This document shows, piece by piece, positions 14,515 to 23,051 of a DNA stretch of 64,000 nt. The DNA comes from Brevibacillus brevis (GTDB lineage: Bacteria; Bacillota; Bacilli; Brevibacillales; Brevibacillaceae), in contig NZ_CP041767.1 in assembly GCF_022026395.1 (NCBI RefSeq), positions 2,057,501-2,121,500 on the forward strand, given 5' to 3'. The notes under the pieces are model-generated. The model made no database searches, was not told the DNA's origin, and was given only the letters and a program-made list of their open reading frames with translations. Both the position numbers and the translations under genes were made by a program. The first letter of the stretch is position 1; every line of letters begins with the position of its first letter.

Positions 14515-15483
14515 TCAGAGCAACAGGCCACGATCCAGGGTAAATTCTTGGCGACTGGCAAACTGGTGGTATCCAGCACGTAAAAAGGCTTTGGCCATTG
14601 GCGTGTTTTTTATATCGGTATCCGCGCGGATGTAAGTTTCGCCAGATTGTACAAGAACGTCTGTGGCCTGTTTCAGCAATTGATCAATATAACCGTGTCC
14701 TCTTTGCTCGGGGAGAACACCGATGTATCCAATCGTAGCAAAGGTAGGGCTGACCGTAGGCATCAAAAATCCAATGAGCTCATTTTTTGCCGTATAGGCA
14801 AGTTGCCACCATTCCGGTTCGTATTTCATATGTTGCAAATCTTGGAACATTTCCTGTGCCTGTGTTCGAGGGCCTTTTTTCAAGCGCTCCTCTGTTATTT
14901 GTTGATCATGGGTGAATTGCGAGACACGCAAGATGGCATCCACAAATGCAGCCTCGCCAACCTCAGGAAGAGTGCGGTACACAATCGGATCATGCGTTTT
15001 GTTTGACGGTATAGCAGTTGCCTCAATCGGAGCATGCCATTCGAATCGGTTTGTTTCCCGGCTAATCCGAAAGCCAAGCGCTTCCAGAACATTTCTTTGC
15101 TCTTGGTGATCCGTTTGCCATTGGGGAGAGGAGGAAGGTGAATCCAGAACATAGCCGATTTTCTCCGTGAGGTTTCCTGCCATGAGCGTGAAGACTTCGC
15201 GTAAGAAATGAGCTGCGAGCGAAGGGCATTCTGTCTCTTTCCATGGAAGCTCCCACAATACCAAATCAGTCGCCTCTTTACTGCCAGGCAATGTCCAGAA
15301 AGCAAGACGACCAGCGATCTCACCTTGTACCTCCAGAACGAAGCACCAGTCCTGACGCATGGCTCCTTGTGTGAACATTTTATCGAGGTAAGCAGCGATA
15401 TCATCCCGCACGGATGCAGGGTGATCCGGGTAGGCAAGAAATGCAGGTAAATCCTCCGGGTGGATACGGCGAACGGTGGTCAA
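14515..15483 (-). CDS. Double-domain GNAT acetyltransferase
   Basis: A 322-residue protein with two GNAT-like halves. The C-terminal half has the acetyl-CoA motif IGVLPEQRGHGYIDQLL (about residues 245-262). The N-terminal half is degenerate, without a clear Q/RxxGxG motif, as in other tandem GNAT proteins. The TTG start at 15483 lies 8 bases after AGGAGAGA. It is leftward, convergent with CarD. Substrate unknown. Confidence 0.8.
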   Translation of the reverse strand: MTTVRRIHPEDLPAFLAYPDHPASVRDDIAAYLDKMFTQGAMRQDWCFVLEVQGEIAGRLAFWTLPGSKEATDLVLWELPWKETECPSLAAHFLREVFTLMAGNLTEKIGYVLDSPSSSPQWQTDHQEQRNVLEALGFRISRETNRFEWHAPIEATAIPSNKTHDPIVYRTLPEVGEAAFVDAILRVSQFTHDQQITEERLKKGPRTQAQEMFQDLQHMKYEPEWWQLAYTAKNELIGFLMPTVSPTFATIGYIGVLPEQRGHGYIDQLLKQATDVLVQSGETYIRADTDIKNTPMAKAFLRAGYHQFASRQEFTLDRGLLL

Positions 15484-15632
15484 GCAGTCATCTCTCCTTT
15501 GTAACCATCTAAAGTGAAATGGTTAGTTACAAGTGGATTTTACCAAAATGTTCTGTCAATCGTCAATCGTCGCCTATGTAGAAAAGAGGAAGGGTAGGGA
15601 GCATCCTGCCGGCTCCCTCGTTTGCTCCTGTG

Positions 15633-16700
15633 TTATTCAATCAATACGCCCCGCGCCCTACCTATGATGCGGGTGGCGCGACTCCATAGCAACTGGAGCT
15701 TTTTTCTCTGCAGGGGGCGCACATACAGATCAGGGCTTTTCAGGTAGGAACGCATGGGGATGACGCGAAAGCATACACGTCCTTGACTTACATACCGTTG
15801 CGAAAACGTCGGAATGACCGAAATTTGCTCGAGTGAAACCTGATTCCTCTCATCTTTTTCGACGGTAAATCGCAGGATTGCTCCGCACTGGGATTGATCA
15901 AACGAGAGCATTTTCTCTGATGTAAAATTGCCCAAAGAATACGCGACTAGTGTTTGTCTCTTTGTCCCGTGAGGAGTCATGATACTCGGGGTGACAACAG
16001 GCTGCAGAACATGTGGGTGAGCCCCGAGGATGACATCAGCACCGTTGTCGAGCAGGCTTTGTACGAGCTGCCGCTGGCGCGTCGTCGGTGTATAGCGGAA
16101 TTCAATCCCAAAATGAAGGGAGATGATCACAACATCGACGTGAGGACGAACTTTTCTCAGGTCGGATAATATTGTGTCAAGATGAAGCAGTCGGACGATC
16201 CATGGTGTATGAGCGGGGATCACCTGCTTGTTTGTCCCGTAGGTGTAAGCAAGCAGGGCGATGCGAATGCCGTTTACCTCCTTGATCAGGTAGGTATTTG
16301 CCTCCTCAAGGCTTCGATAGGTTCCGGTATGGGCAAGCTTGTATCGATCCAAAACATCAAGGGTTCGGCATAGTCCGGTTACTCCGCCATCCAGACAGTG
16401 ATTATTCACTGTAGTCAATACGTCAAATCCAGATGCTTTCAAGTCCCGAGCCAATTCATCTGGACAGTTGAAGCGAGGGTAACCGGTTCGTGCCGAACCG
16501 ATTTGATAGGGCTGTGTTTTCCCGGAAAAAGTGGTTTCTAAATTGCCTATTGTGAGATCTGCCGCTGAGAGAATCGGTGTCACGGGGTGAAACATATCTG
16601 TAAAAGTGAATTGATCTGTACCAGGCAGTCTGGCAGTTGCCACCTGCTCTTTCCACATCAGGATGTCGCCTACAGCGGCGATGGTGGCCTTCTTTTTCAT
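15633..16700 (-). CDS. CapA-family metallophosphatase-like protein
   Basis: A 355-residue CapA (poly-gamma-glutamate synthesis PgsA-like) protein, a calcineurin-fold family. The motifs are in order: AVGDILM near residue 7, IGNLETTF near residue 50, TVNNHCLDGG near 95, ISLHFGIEF near 190 and GAHPHVLQP near 220. No signal peptide or membrane anchor is seen at the chosen start, unlike classical PgsA/CapA, so the protein may be cytoplasmic or use another route. The ATG at 16700 follows GGAGGGGAGGTG; the frame extends to 16952 without support. It is divergent from a MurF-like ligase at 16861, which suggests a shared role. Confidence 0.85.
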   Translation of the reverse strand: MKKKATIAAVGDILMWKEQVATARLPGTDQFTFTDMFHPVTPILSAADLTIGNLETTFSGKTQPYQIGSARTGYPRFNCPDELARDLKASGFDVLTTVNNHCLDGGVTGLCRTLDVLDRYKLAHTGTYRSLEEANTYLIKEVNGIRIALLAYTYGTNKQVIPAHTPWIVRLLHLDTILSDLRKVRPHVDVVIISLHFGIEFRYTPTTRQRQLVQSLLDNGADVILGAHPHVLQPVVTPSIMTPHGTKRQTLVAYSLGNFTSEKMLSFDQSQCGAILRFTVEKDERNQVSLEQISVIPTFSQRYVSQGRVCFRVIPMRSYLKSPDLYVRPLQRKKLQLLWSRATRIIGRARGVLIE

Positions 16701-16860
16701 GCGCTTCACCTCCCCTCCTACTCTATTCCAGAAGTCGTCCGTCTGATTTGGATAGTAGCGGAACGTTTTCATAGATAATGGTCTATACAGGCTGTCTATG
16801 TCGTTCATACAATAGGAAAGCTGATCGAGAGAAGAAGAACGAGGCAAAGGGGTGATACCC

Positions 16861-18021
16861 GTGAAAAAGAAGAGAAGAGCTGTAGCACCTGTAAAGACGC
16901 TGATTCTCGACAAGCCAGTTATTGCTGTGACGGGAAGCGCAGGGAAGACCACGACAAAAGAAATGATCTACACCATCCTGAATCTGCGCATGCCCACATA
17001 TAAATCGATGTACAACAAGAACTTCCTGGGAAATACAAGAGCGCATACCAAAAGAATTCGGGACGAGCACAAGGCCGTTGTGCTTGAGTATGGAATTTAT
17101 CGAAGCGGTCATTTGCGACAGCACTGCAAAATCATCCAGCCGTCGATGGGAGTCATCACGAATATTGGCACGGCTCATATCGGAAATTTTGGCGGAGATG
17201 CCAGACGGCTGGCATTAGCAAAAACGGAGTTAATTCGCCATATGAAACCCACGGGAACCATTTTTCTGAATTGGGATTGTCCTTATTCTCGCGAGTTTAT
17301 TCAACAGCCTTACCTAGGGTCGTTCACGGGAAAAATCGTGACATTTGGCAAGGAGCAGGAGGCGGACTATAAGGCGGGGCGAACGAAAATAGAAGGCAAT
17401 GGGTTTCGATTCGAATGTTCTTTGCGTGGAGAAAAGGAGTCATTTTTTGTTCCTATTCCTGGCGAGCATAATTTATACAACGCATTGGCTGCTATCGCAG
17501 TTGCACATACGATGGGGATTCCCGTCGATGACATTCGTCGCGGGTTGAGTCAGTTTCGCGGACAGCGAAAACGCCTTACCAGCTATCGGCTCGCGAATAA
17601 CATTCAGGTGCTGGATGATACCTTTAGCTCGAATCCGGATGCGGCCAAGGCAGCGATTGATGTGTTAAGTCAAGTCGGGCATACCACAAAGATCGCCGTT
17701 CTCGCCAGTATGCTGGAAATGGGCAAATACGATGTGAAAGGTCACGAGGATGTCGGGAAATATTTGAGTCAAAAAAATGTAGACTACTTGTATACGCTGG
17801 GAAGTAGTGCCAGGTATATTGCAAGAGCAGCGATTCGCTCCGGATTTCCGGCAAATCGGGTGAGGCATTGCTTAAGTAAGGCAGGCCTGCATCGGCGTCT
17901 AGCAAAACAGCTGCAGCCAAATACAGCCTTTCTCGTAAAAGGATCAAATCGGTTGAAAATGGGAGAGACTGTACAATTTTTGTGCAGGGTAACTGCGAAG
18001 CAAAGCACTGGAAAAAGATAA
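16861..18021 (+). CDS. MurF-like Mur ligase lacking the N-terminal domain
   Basis: A 386-residue ATP-dependent amide ligase of the Mur family. The P-loop AVTGSAGKTTTKEM sits at about residues 22-35; the MurF-like INIGxAHIG and VLDDTFSSNPDA blocks follow at about residues 102 and 257. The usual MurF N-terminal substrate-binding domain (about 80 residues) is missing, so the UDP-MurNAc tripeptide is an unlikely substrate. Start at GTG 16861 after AAAGGGGTG; a GTG at 16852 is possible. Divergent pairing with a CapA protein suggests the two make or modify an envelope or spore polymer. That is inference. Confidence 0.8.
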   Translation: MKKKRRAVAPVKTLILDKPVIAVTGSAGKTTTKEMIYTILNLRMPTYKSMYNKNFLGNTRAHTKRIRDEHKAVVLEYGIYRSGHLRQHCKIIQPSMGVITNIGTAHIGNFGGDARRLALAKTELIRHMKPTGTIFLNWDCPYSREFIQQPYLGSFTGKIVTFGKEQEADYKAGRTKIEGNGFRFECSLRGEKESFFVPIPGEHNLYNALAAIAVAHTMGIPVDDIRRGLSQFRGQRKRLTSYRLANNIQVLDDTFSSNPDAAKAAIDVLSQVGHTTKIAVLASMLEMGKYDVKGHEDVGKYLSQKNVDYLYTLGSSARYIARAAIRSGFPANRVRHCLSKAGLHRRLAKQLQPNTAFLVKGSNRLKMGETVQFLCRVTAKQSTGKR

Positions 18022-18155
18022 AAAGAGTGGGGACGCCTGCGGATTTATAAACAGGCTATTGCGGAAAAAATAGGTGAATGACGGCGGGCAAACGCACATA
18101 CCATCTGTGCGTTTGCTGCATTTCCTATAGGGAGACTAGTAGGAGGTGACACGTC

Positions 18156-18497
18156 ATGTCATATCAATTTCCCCCTGGCGGCCGAGATGGTTCCCCAGGT
18201 TTTCCAGGCTCCCCCGGATCACCGGGAGGATTTCCCCCTCCACCACCAGGTCCTCCACCGAGCAGGACGCCAAGTGCACCGGGAGCAAGAGGCTATGGCG
18301 GAACACGCCGGATTGATGCTGGCGGATTCTATCCCTGTTTATATCGTTACACGTACGTGTGGTTGCGAAATGGTCGTTCTTTTTGGTTTTACCCCGTCTA
18401 TGTCAGTCGTCACTCTGTAACCGGCTATCGCTGGAGAGGGTATCGATGGGAGTATTACGGGACAGACTTGGATCGAATCGCTTATTTTACATGTTAA
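18156..18497 (+). CDS. Pro/Gly-rich collagen-like protein with Tyr/Arg-rich C-terminal domain
   Basis: A 113-residue protein. Residues 5-47 are Pro/Gly rich with collagen-like GSPG and PPPPPGPPP runs. Residues 55-113 form a compact Tyr/Trp/Arg-rich domain (CLYRYTYVWLRNGRSFWFYP, then WRGYRWEYYG) ending in Cys. There is no signal peptide. The ATG follows AGGAGGTGA by 6 bases. Such proteins are common in spore coats or exosporium of Paenibacillaceae, but I cannot name the family. It lies just after the MurF-like ligase and before a bidirectional terminator. Confidence 0.75.
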   Translation: MSYQFPPGGRDGSPGFPGSPGSPGGFPPPPPGPPPSRTPSAPGARGYGGTRRIDAGGFYPCLYRYTYVWLRNGRSFWFYPVYVSRHSVTGYRWRGYRWEYYGTDLDRIAYFTC

Positions 18498-18511
18498 TTC
18501 CATTCACGAGC

Positions 18512-18548
18512 AAAAAGGCCATTCCCTGAGAGGATGGCCTTTTTATTT
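18512..18548. terminator. Bidirectional terminator
   Basis: AAAAAGGCCATT pairs with GGATGGCCTTTTT (one wobble) with T-runs on both sides. It separates convergent genes at 18497 and 18557. Confidence 0.85.
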
Positions 18549-18556
18549 TGGAGGAC

Positions 18557-19318
18557 TTATTTTATGGAGAGTGAGAAATCCTTGTGATCATGAATGTCTC
18601 CTTTTTCCACATGGACCTTCACTGTATAATCCCCCGCAGCAGGGAATTGTGCGCTGGCTTCATACTGGCCTGCCGCAGTTTCCGTTGCATCAACAAAGCT
18701 GTGCTTCTCGTCATTTCCCAGCCAGAACTCGAATTTGACTGTCGCTTTGTCCAACGCTTTGTTGTCTTTCATCAGATGAACAGTGAGAGCAGATGGTGTT
18801 GCGACTTGAATATTGTCGGCTGGAGAGAAATGATAATCAACGGTCTCAACATTCGCGTGACCTGCTGCCCCATGATCGTGTGACTGACCTGCGTCAGCTT
18901 GAGGGGAAGATGGCGTCGCCCCAGTCTTGCTGTTTACGGTAAACGGGGTCTTCTGCATGTTGTGGAAATCTCGTGCTGTTACATGGTAGTAGACAAAATA
19001 AGAGCCTGGCTCGTTAATGGTTTGTTGGGCCGTGTAGACACCGTCTCCTTGCAGAGAAGCCGGGATCGTTTCATGCTTTTCTTGCCCATCTTTCCACCAT
19101 TCGAATTTTACTTCCTTGGCATCATCCACGGGTTGGCCATCGTGTGTGACTTTAACGGAGAAGGTAACTGTGTCGCCCGCTACGAGCTCCTTTGGTTCCA
19201 ATGTAAAGGCAGCCTTAACGGGAGCTCCGGGTTGAAAAGCTTGTTGCTCGTTTTCTTTTCCACAAGCGGCCAAAAGGAGCATAAGCATGGATAAGAGCAA
19301 AATCATCGTACGTTTCAT
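18557..19318 (-). CDS. FixH/YtkA-like lipoprotein with two domains
   Basis: A 253-residue lipoprotein (signal peptide with lipobox LLAAC, Cys at residue 19) carrying two YtkA/FixH-type beta domains at about residues 35-125 and 165-250. Each has the pattern PKELVAGDTVTFSVKVTHDG...VKFEWWKDG...GDGVYTAQ. A His-rich linker (QSHDHGAAGH) joins them. FixH-like proteins take part in oxidase assembly or copper handling. It is the last gene of a leftward operon after a CtaG and an SCO protein, which supports cytochrome oxidase copper insertion. Copper binding by the linker is inferred. Confidence 0.85.
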   Translation of the reverse strand: MKRTMILLLSMLMLLLAACGKENEQQAFQPGAPVKAAFTLEPKELVAGDTVTFSVKVTHDGQPVDDAKEVKFEWWKDGQEKHETIPASLQGDGVYTAQQTINEPGSYFVYYHVTARDFHNMQKTPFTVNSKTGATPSSPQADAGQSHDHGAAGHANVETVDYHFSPADNIQVATPSALTVHLMKDNKALDKATVKFEFWLGNDEKHSFVDATETAAGQYEASAQFPAAGDYTVKVHVEKGDIHDHKDFSLSIK

Positions 19319-19324
19319 GTTGGA

Positions 19325-19939
19325 TTACCCCTCCTTTTTCAATTTCAACAATTCCTGATAAATTTGTTCGGGATCGAAGTCGTCGCCCATGCCAAATTTT
19401 TGAATGACGGTATTGTTATCATCCACGAGATACGTACTCGATGTATGAGAGATAAACCCATCATCCATCTTATTGGCAAAAAAGCCGAGCGAATTTGTAA
19501 CCGTTTTGATCGTTTCGTCATCACCCCGAAGCAAGGTCCAGCCTTGTTCTTGAATCCCCAACTGCTTGGCATAGTAGCGCATGACATCAGGGGTGTCGTT
19601 TTGCGGATCAATCGTGATGGTCAAAAACTCAACGTCTTGCCCCATCAGGTTTGCTTCGAGCAAACGCTTTTGCAGTTGAACCATTTTTACCGTTGTCGTG
19701 GGACAAATATCCGGGCAACGGGTATAAATCAGCTCCACCAAGCGAAATGTTTTCTTTTGCGGTGCTAGCGAATAGGATTGTCCATCGATAGTTTGCAGAG
19801 TCACATCATCAGGCAATTTCGCCTGGGCGTTTTTGGGCCCGAACCAAACCCAAGAAGCGACAAGAGCAACAAGGACAAGGACGGGTAACAACAAGAGCAA
19901 CCGTCTGATTCGGATAGCGGTAGCAGGGGCGATATTCAC
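19325..19939 (-). CDS. SCO family copper chaperone
   Basis: A 204-residue SCO1/SenC/PrrC protein that delivers copper to the CuA site of cytochrome oxidase. An N-terminal membrane anchor (about residues 11-32) precedes a thioredoxin-like fold with the copper motif CPDICP (about residues 74-79), and the conserved His appears near residue 165 (FISHTSSTYLV). The GTG start follows AAAGGAGGCG by 10 bases. It sits 7 bases from the FixH-like gene and 34 from ctaG. The B. subtilis relative is YpmQ. Confidence 0.9.
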   Translation of the reverse strand: MNIAPATAIRIRRLLLLLPVLVLVALVASWVWFGPKNAQAKLPDDVTLQTIDGQSYSLAPQKKTFRLVELIYTRCPDICPTTTVKMVQLQKRLLEANLMGQDVEFLTITIDPQNDTPDVMRYYAKQLGIQEQGWTLLRGDDETIKTVTNSLGFFANKMDDGFISHTSSTYLVDDNNTVIQKFGMGDDFDPEQIYQELLKLKKEG

Positions 19940-19972
19940 GTGTGTGTAACGCCTCCTTTCTGATTCTTTTGG

Positions 19973-20842
19973 CTATGGCGTTATGAGGCCGTCCTCTTCC
20001 TGATTCTTTTCTTTTCGATACCAGGTAGAGAAAATGTAAGCCAGGACGACTCCGTACGTCAGCTCCTGCATGAGCTTCATCACGATTCCACCCAGCCGTT
20101 GATCGTCCAGAGGGAGCAGTGGAACGGCAAACATCGATTTATCGATCGGCGTGGAAAAGAATGGAGCGCAGAGCATGGAAGGACCGTCTACATATGTTGC
20201 ATACAAAGGTGTTGCTGAAAAAATAATCAGTGCGCATGCAGGCGTAATCAAAACGCCGTTCGCAAAAATGTAGGCAAGCTTTTGCAGTTCCGACAGACGG
20301 TGAATTTCCGGTATCGGTGCGACAACAGGCATCCACATCAAAATTGCAGTCACCAAAAGCAGTAAATGAATCAAATTATGCAGGGCCAGGTTGTTCATTG
20401 CCAGGTCTAAAATAACAGGCATATGGTAAAACGAGAACAGGGCATTAAACATGAGAATAGCAGGTATCGGGTGACTCGCTATGCGCATGAAAAGCTTGAG
20501 CCCCCGGCGATAAAACAGGGAACGGATCAACCATGACGGGGTCCCTGCCAAGAGCAGCAAGGGCATGACAAGATAAAGCAACGATTGCTGCAACATATGG
20601 GCACTAAACAAAAAATGCCCGGCTACGTTCAAGGGACTCCCCATACTAAAGTAAAAACCAAGTAAGCCGAGCGTGAAAAAAGTCTTTTGCTTGCGTGTGA
20701 CAGGTGTGGAGTCTTGAAAAGTTTGGCGTAATGGTCCGGTTAGTGAAAAATAAGCCAGACCGATCAAGAAAGTCAAAAGAATCAGCTCTGGATTCCATGT
20801 CGCCCGAAAGCCAAAGGTTTCAGTGAAATAAGTGAGGGTCAT
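19973..20842 (-). CDS. ctaG: Cytochrome c oxidase assembly factor CtaG (caa3 type)
   Basis: A 289-residue membrane protein with about seven helices and the family's conserved blocks: FSAHMLQQSLLYLVMPLLLL, FYHMPVIL, HNLIHLLLLVTAILMW and LYATYVDGPSM. CtaG of Bacilli is needed for the caa3 oxidase. It heads the operon ctaG-sco-fixH-like on the minus strand. The oxidase structural genes are not in this window. Confidence 0.92.
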   Translation of the reverse strand: MTLTYFTETFGFRATWNPELILLTFLIGLAYFSLTGPLRQTFQDSTPVTRKQKTFFTLGLLGFYFSMGSPLNVAGHFLFSAHMLQQSLLYLVMPLLLLAGTPSWLIRSLFYRRGLKLFMRIASHPIPAILMFNALFSFYHMPVILDLAMNNLALHNLIHLLLLVTAILMWMPVVAPIPEIHRLSELQKLAYIFANGVLITPACALIIFSATPLYATYVDGPSMLCAPFFSTPIDKSMFAVPLLPLDDQRLGGIVMKLMQELTYGVVLAYIFSTWYRKEKNQEEDGLITP

Positions 20843-20983
20843 GCGATTACCTCCGTTTTCAAGGATTATCCCCAGTACTCATTATAGGCAAATAACTGGA
20901 AAAGCCTAATGACTCGTTCGGGCTATTTCTTCCACGGGAACGGAATTCTTCACATATTTGTCACGTATGTCCAATATGAAAAG

Positions 20984-21008
20984 AGCCTCCCGCAAATCAA
21001 GGGAGGCT
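20984..21008 (-). terminator. Intrinsic terminator (leftward)
   Basis: AGCCTCCC pairs with GGGAGGCT; the minus strand runs into CTTTT. It ends the thioredoxin/BdbC operon. Confidence 0.75.
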
Positions 21009-21015
21009 GCTATCG

Positions 21016-21486
21016 TTATGATTTTTTCTGTTCTTCCAACCAAGCTTTCCATTCGCTTGCTTCGCGTCCACCGACGAGTCGAGCTACTTCCTTGCCGCCC
21101 TTGTAATGAACGAGGGTCGGGGTAAACTCGATCTGATAATCCTGGTAGCTGGCATTGAATTCGAGCAGGTTGTGCTTTTTCATGTCGATATCCAGGCTTT
21201 TGACAATCGGCACCAAGACAGGCGTAGTTGCTTTGCAGTGCACGCAGAGTGGACTGTAGAAGTATACAAACATGTCTTCCTGATTATCGAGCTTGGCTTT
21301 GAGCTCGTCAGGCATAATGAGATTATCGTACAGAGGGTCACTCAATTGTTCGATAGTAGCCGGGTTCAAATTGGCTTTGCCGTATGGGTTTCCTTCCGCG
21401 AGCTGACGGTTCGAAATGTCAGCGTACACGATCGCACCGATCAGGAGCGCAGCCACAAGGATGGATAGAAAGATGACTTTCTTCAT
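21016..21486 (-). CDS. Membrane-anchored thioredoxin-like protein
   Basis: A 156-residue thiol oxidoreductase: N-terminal anchor (about residues 4-22), then a thioredoxin fold with active site CVHC (about residues 82-85) in FVYFYSPLCVHC, and the cis-Pro block FTPTLVHYKGG. The CxxC with Val-His resembles BdbA/BdbD-type oxidases. It follows a DsbB-like gene 4 bases away, so the pair likely forms disulfide bonds outside the membrane. Confidence 0.88.
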   Translation of the reverse strand: MKKVIFLSILVAALLIGAIVYADISNRQLAEGNPYGKANLNPATIEQLSDPLYDNLIMPDELKAKLDNQEDMFVYFYSPLCVHCKATTPVLVPIVKSLDIDMKKHNLLEFNASYQDYQIEFTPTLVHYKGGKEVARLVGGREASEWKAWLEEQKKS

Positions 21487-21489
21487 GAA

Positions 21490-21918
21490 TCATTTCTCCT
21501 TTGCATTTTTCATTACGATGACAAGCAGGATGCTGATCAAGGTGAAGGCAATGAGAGCAAGGAACGGAATCGTGATAAATCCTAGCCAGTTAATATAGTC
21601 CGTGTTGCATGGCACAATGCCGCAAGCGCTGCCCAGATCTTGCAGGGCAGGTATTTTTTGAATCGAGTAATGATACAGCGATGTGAGTCCTCCGATAATG
21701 GAGAGAATCAAGGCGTACGACGCGATCTTGTCATCTTTCTTCGCGGAGGCAACCCCGAGCAAGATGACGAGCGGGTACATCAAGATTCGCTGGTACCAAC
21801 ACAGGTCACACGGTATGTACTTTAACACCTCTGAAAAAAACAAACTGCCTCCTGTTGCGATGAGGGAGACTCCCCATGCGGCAAACATGGCTTGTTCCAC
21901 GATTTGCTGACGTTTCAT
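21490..21918 (-). CDS. bdbC: DsbB/BdbC-type disulfide oxidoreductase
   Basis: A 142-residue four-helix membrane protein of the DsbB family, which reoxidises a periplasmic-side thioredoxin using quinone. Two Cys pairs are present: CDLC (about residues 37-40) and a second pair C-x5-C in GSACGIVPCNTDY (about residues 97-103). The start is ATG at 21918 after GAGGTG; the frame to 21945 has no ribosome site. It is paired with the thioredoxin-like gene downstream. A single pair outside the com cluster could serve competence pilins or general folding. Confidence 0.88.
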   Translation of the reverse strand: MKRQQIVEQAMFAAWGVSLIATGGSLFFSEVLKYIPCDLCWYQRILMYPLVILLGVASAKKDDKIASYALILSIIGGLTSLYHYSIQKIPALQDLGSACGIVPCNTDYINWLGFITIPFLALIAFTLISILLVIVMKNAKEK

Positions 21919-22087
21919 ATAAACACCTCGTCCATATCTTAACATATTACAAATCGAAAGTAGATTATAAAAAGTAATAATTTATTGAACGAATAGGCTT
22001 GTCTCCTGCACCAGACTGGATGCACTACCCGATGCGCTTGCAGCAGGTAGGAACCAGTGCGAAAGCTCCCAGTTTTCCCGAGCATGA

Positions 22088-22873
22088 TCAGTAGACCCGT
22101 ACTTGTGGAGAGGATTGCCTATCCCGAATCGGTACGAACATGGTTTGAAGAGAAGGCCATTCGACGAGCATGACGCCTCGCCAGTATCCCGCGCCACCAT
22201 CAATGCCGATCATATTGTCTCTGCGCCAAGGACCGTTGCCTGCGTATTGAGGCAATCCTGGAACAGGGGTATGGCCAAAGATGACAGGGAGGTCTCCATC
22301 ATAATAAAGGTAGAAAGGCTCGCGAATCCATAGTAAATCTTGCGGATTTTGTTCCTGCAAGGGGATGCCGGGTCGAATGCCTGCGTGTACCAAAAGTGCG
22401 GCTGGAGCTCCTGTTCGCGGATCGGCTGGCAGCTCAATATACAAAGGAAGAGACGACAAGGCTGGCAAAATTGTTGGATAGCGAGAAAGGATGAATTGCC
22501 GGGCTTCTTCTTGCTCCTCCAAAGAAGGCATCCGATTAAGAAAAGCTCGCCGAAGCGGGTGATTTCTTAAGAAAGATCGAATGGTGGCATCACCGCCGTT
22601 GTAGCGCAGGTATAACTCCGGATTGCCGTTGCCGGATAGCCAATCTGCAAGCATTTGCTCGTGGTTGCCTTTTAAGAGATAGACTTGGTTCGGATACGCC
22701 TGCCGAAGAGCGAGTAAATCGAGCAATACTTCCTTTGATTCAGGTCCTCGATCGATCATGTCCCCCAATACGAACAGATGATCACCAGCTTGGGGGGAGA
22801 AGGAAACGTCCCGCAGCGCCTTTTGAAAAGCCTGATTCTGACCATGTATGTCCGAGACCAAATAAGTAGCCAA
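22088..22873 (-). CDS. PPP-type metallophosphoesterase
   Basis: A 261-residue phosphoesterase with the motifs in order: SDIHG (residues 7-11), GDMIDRGPES (about 37-46), KGNHEQM (about 69-75) and two later His (LLVHAG, IFGHTP). This resembles bacterial PrpA/ApaH-type serine/threonine phosphatases or diadenosine tetraphosphatases; the exact substrate cannot be read from sequence. The TTG start follows AGGAGGG by 9 bases. It stands alone. Confidence 0.85.
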   Translation of the reverse strand: MATYLVSDIHGQNQAFQKALRDVSFSPQAGDHLFVLGDMIDRGPESKEVLLDLLALRQAYPNQVYLLKGNHEQMLADWLSGNGNPELYLRYNGGDATIRSFLRNHPLRRAFLNRMPSLEEQEEARQFILSRYPTILPALSSLPLYIELPADPRTGAPAALLVHAGIRPGIPLQEQNPQDLLWIREPFYLYYDGDLPVIFGHTPVPGLPQYAGNGPWRRDNMIGIDGGAGYWRGVMLVEWPSLQTMFVPIRDRQSSPQVRVY

Positions 22874-23051
22874 ACAAAATCACCCTCCTCGATAACCCGT
22901 TATGCCTTTTAGTAGGATATGTTTGTGCAAAGTAGAGGGTGAAAGGGTGTGTCTCTTTCTCCGGCGTATAAATGGGTGCACATCTTTTGTGAATGGGAAT
23001 AGAGATGCAGAATGAATCAAATACCCATACGGTGGGAGGATCAAACGACAG

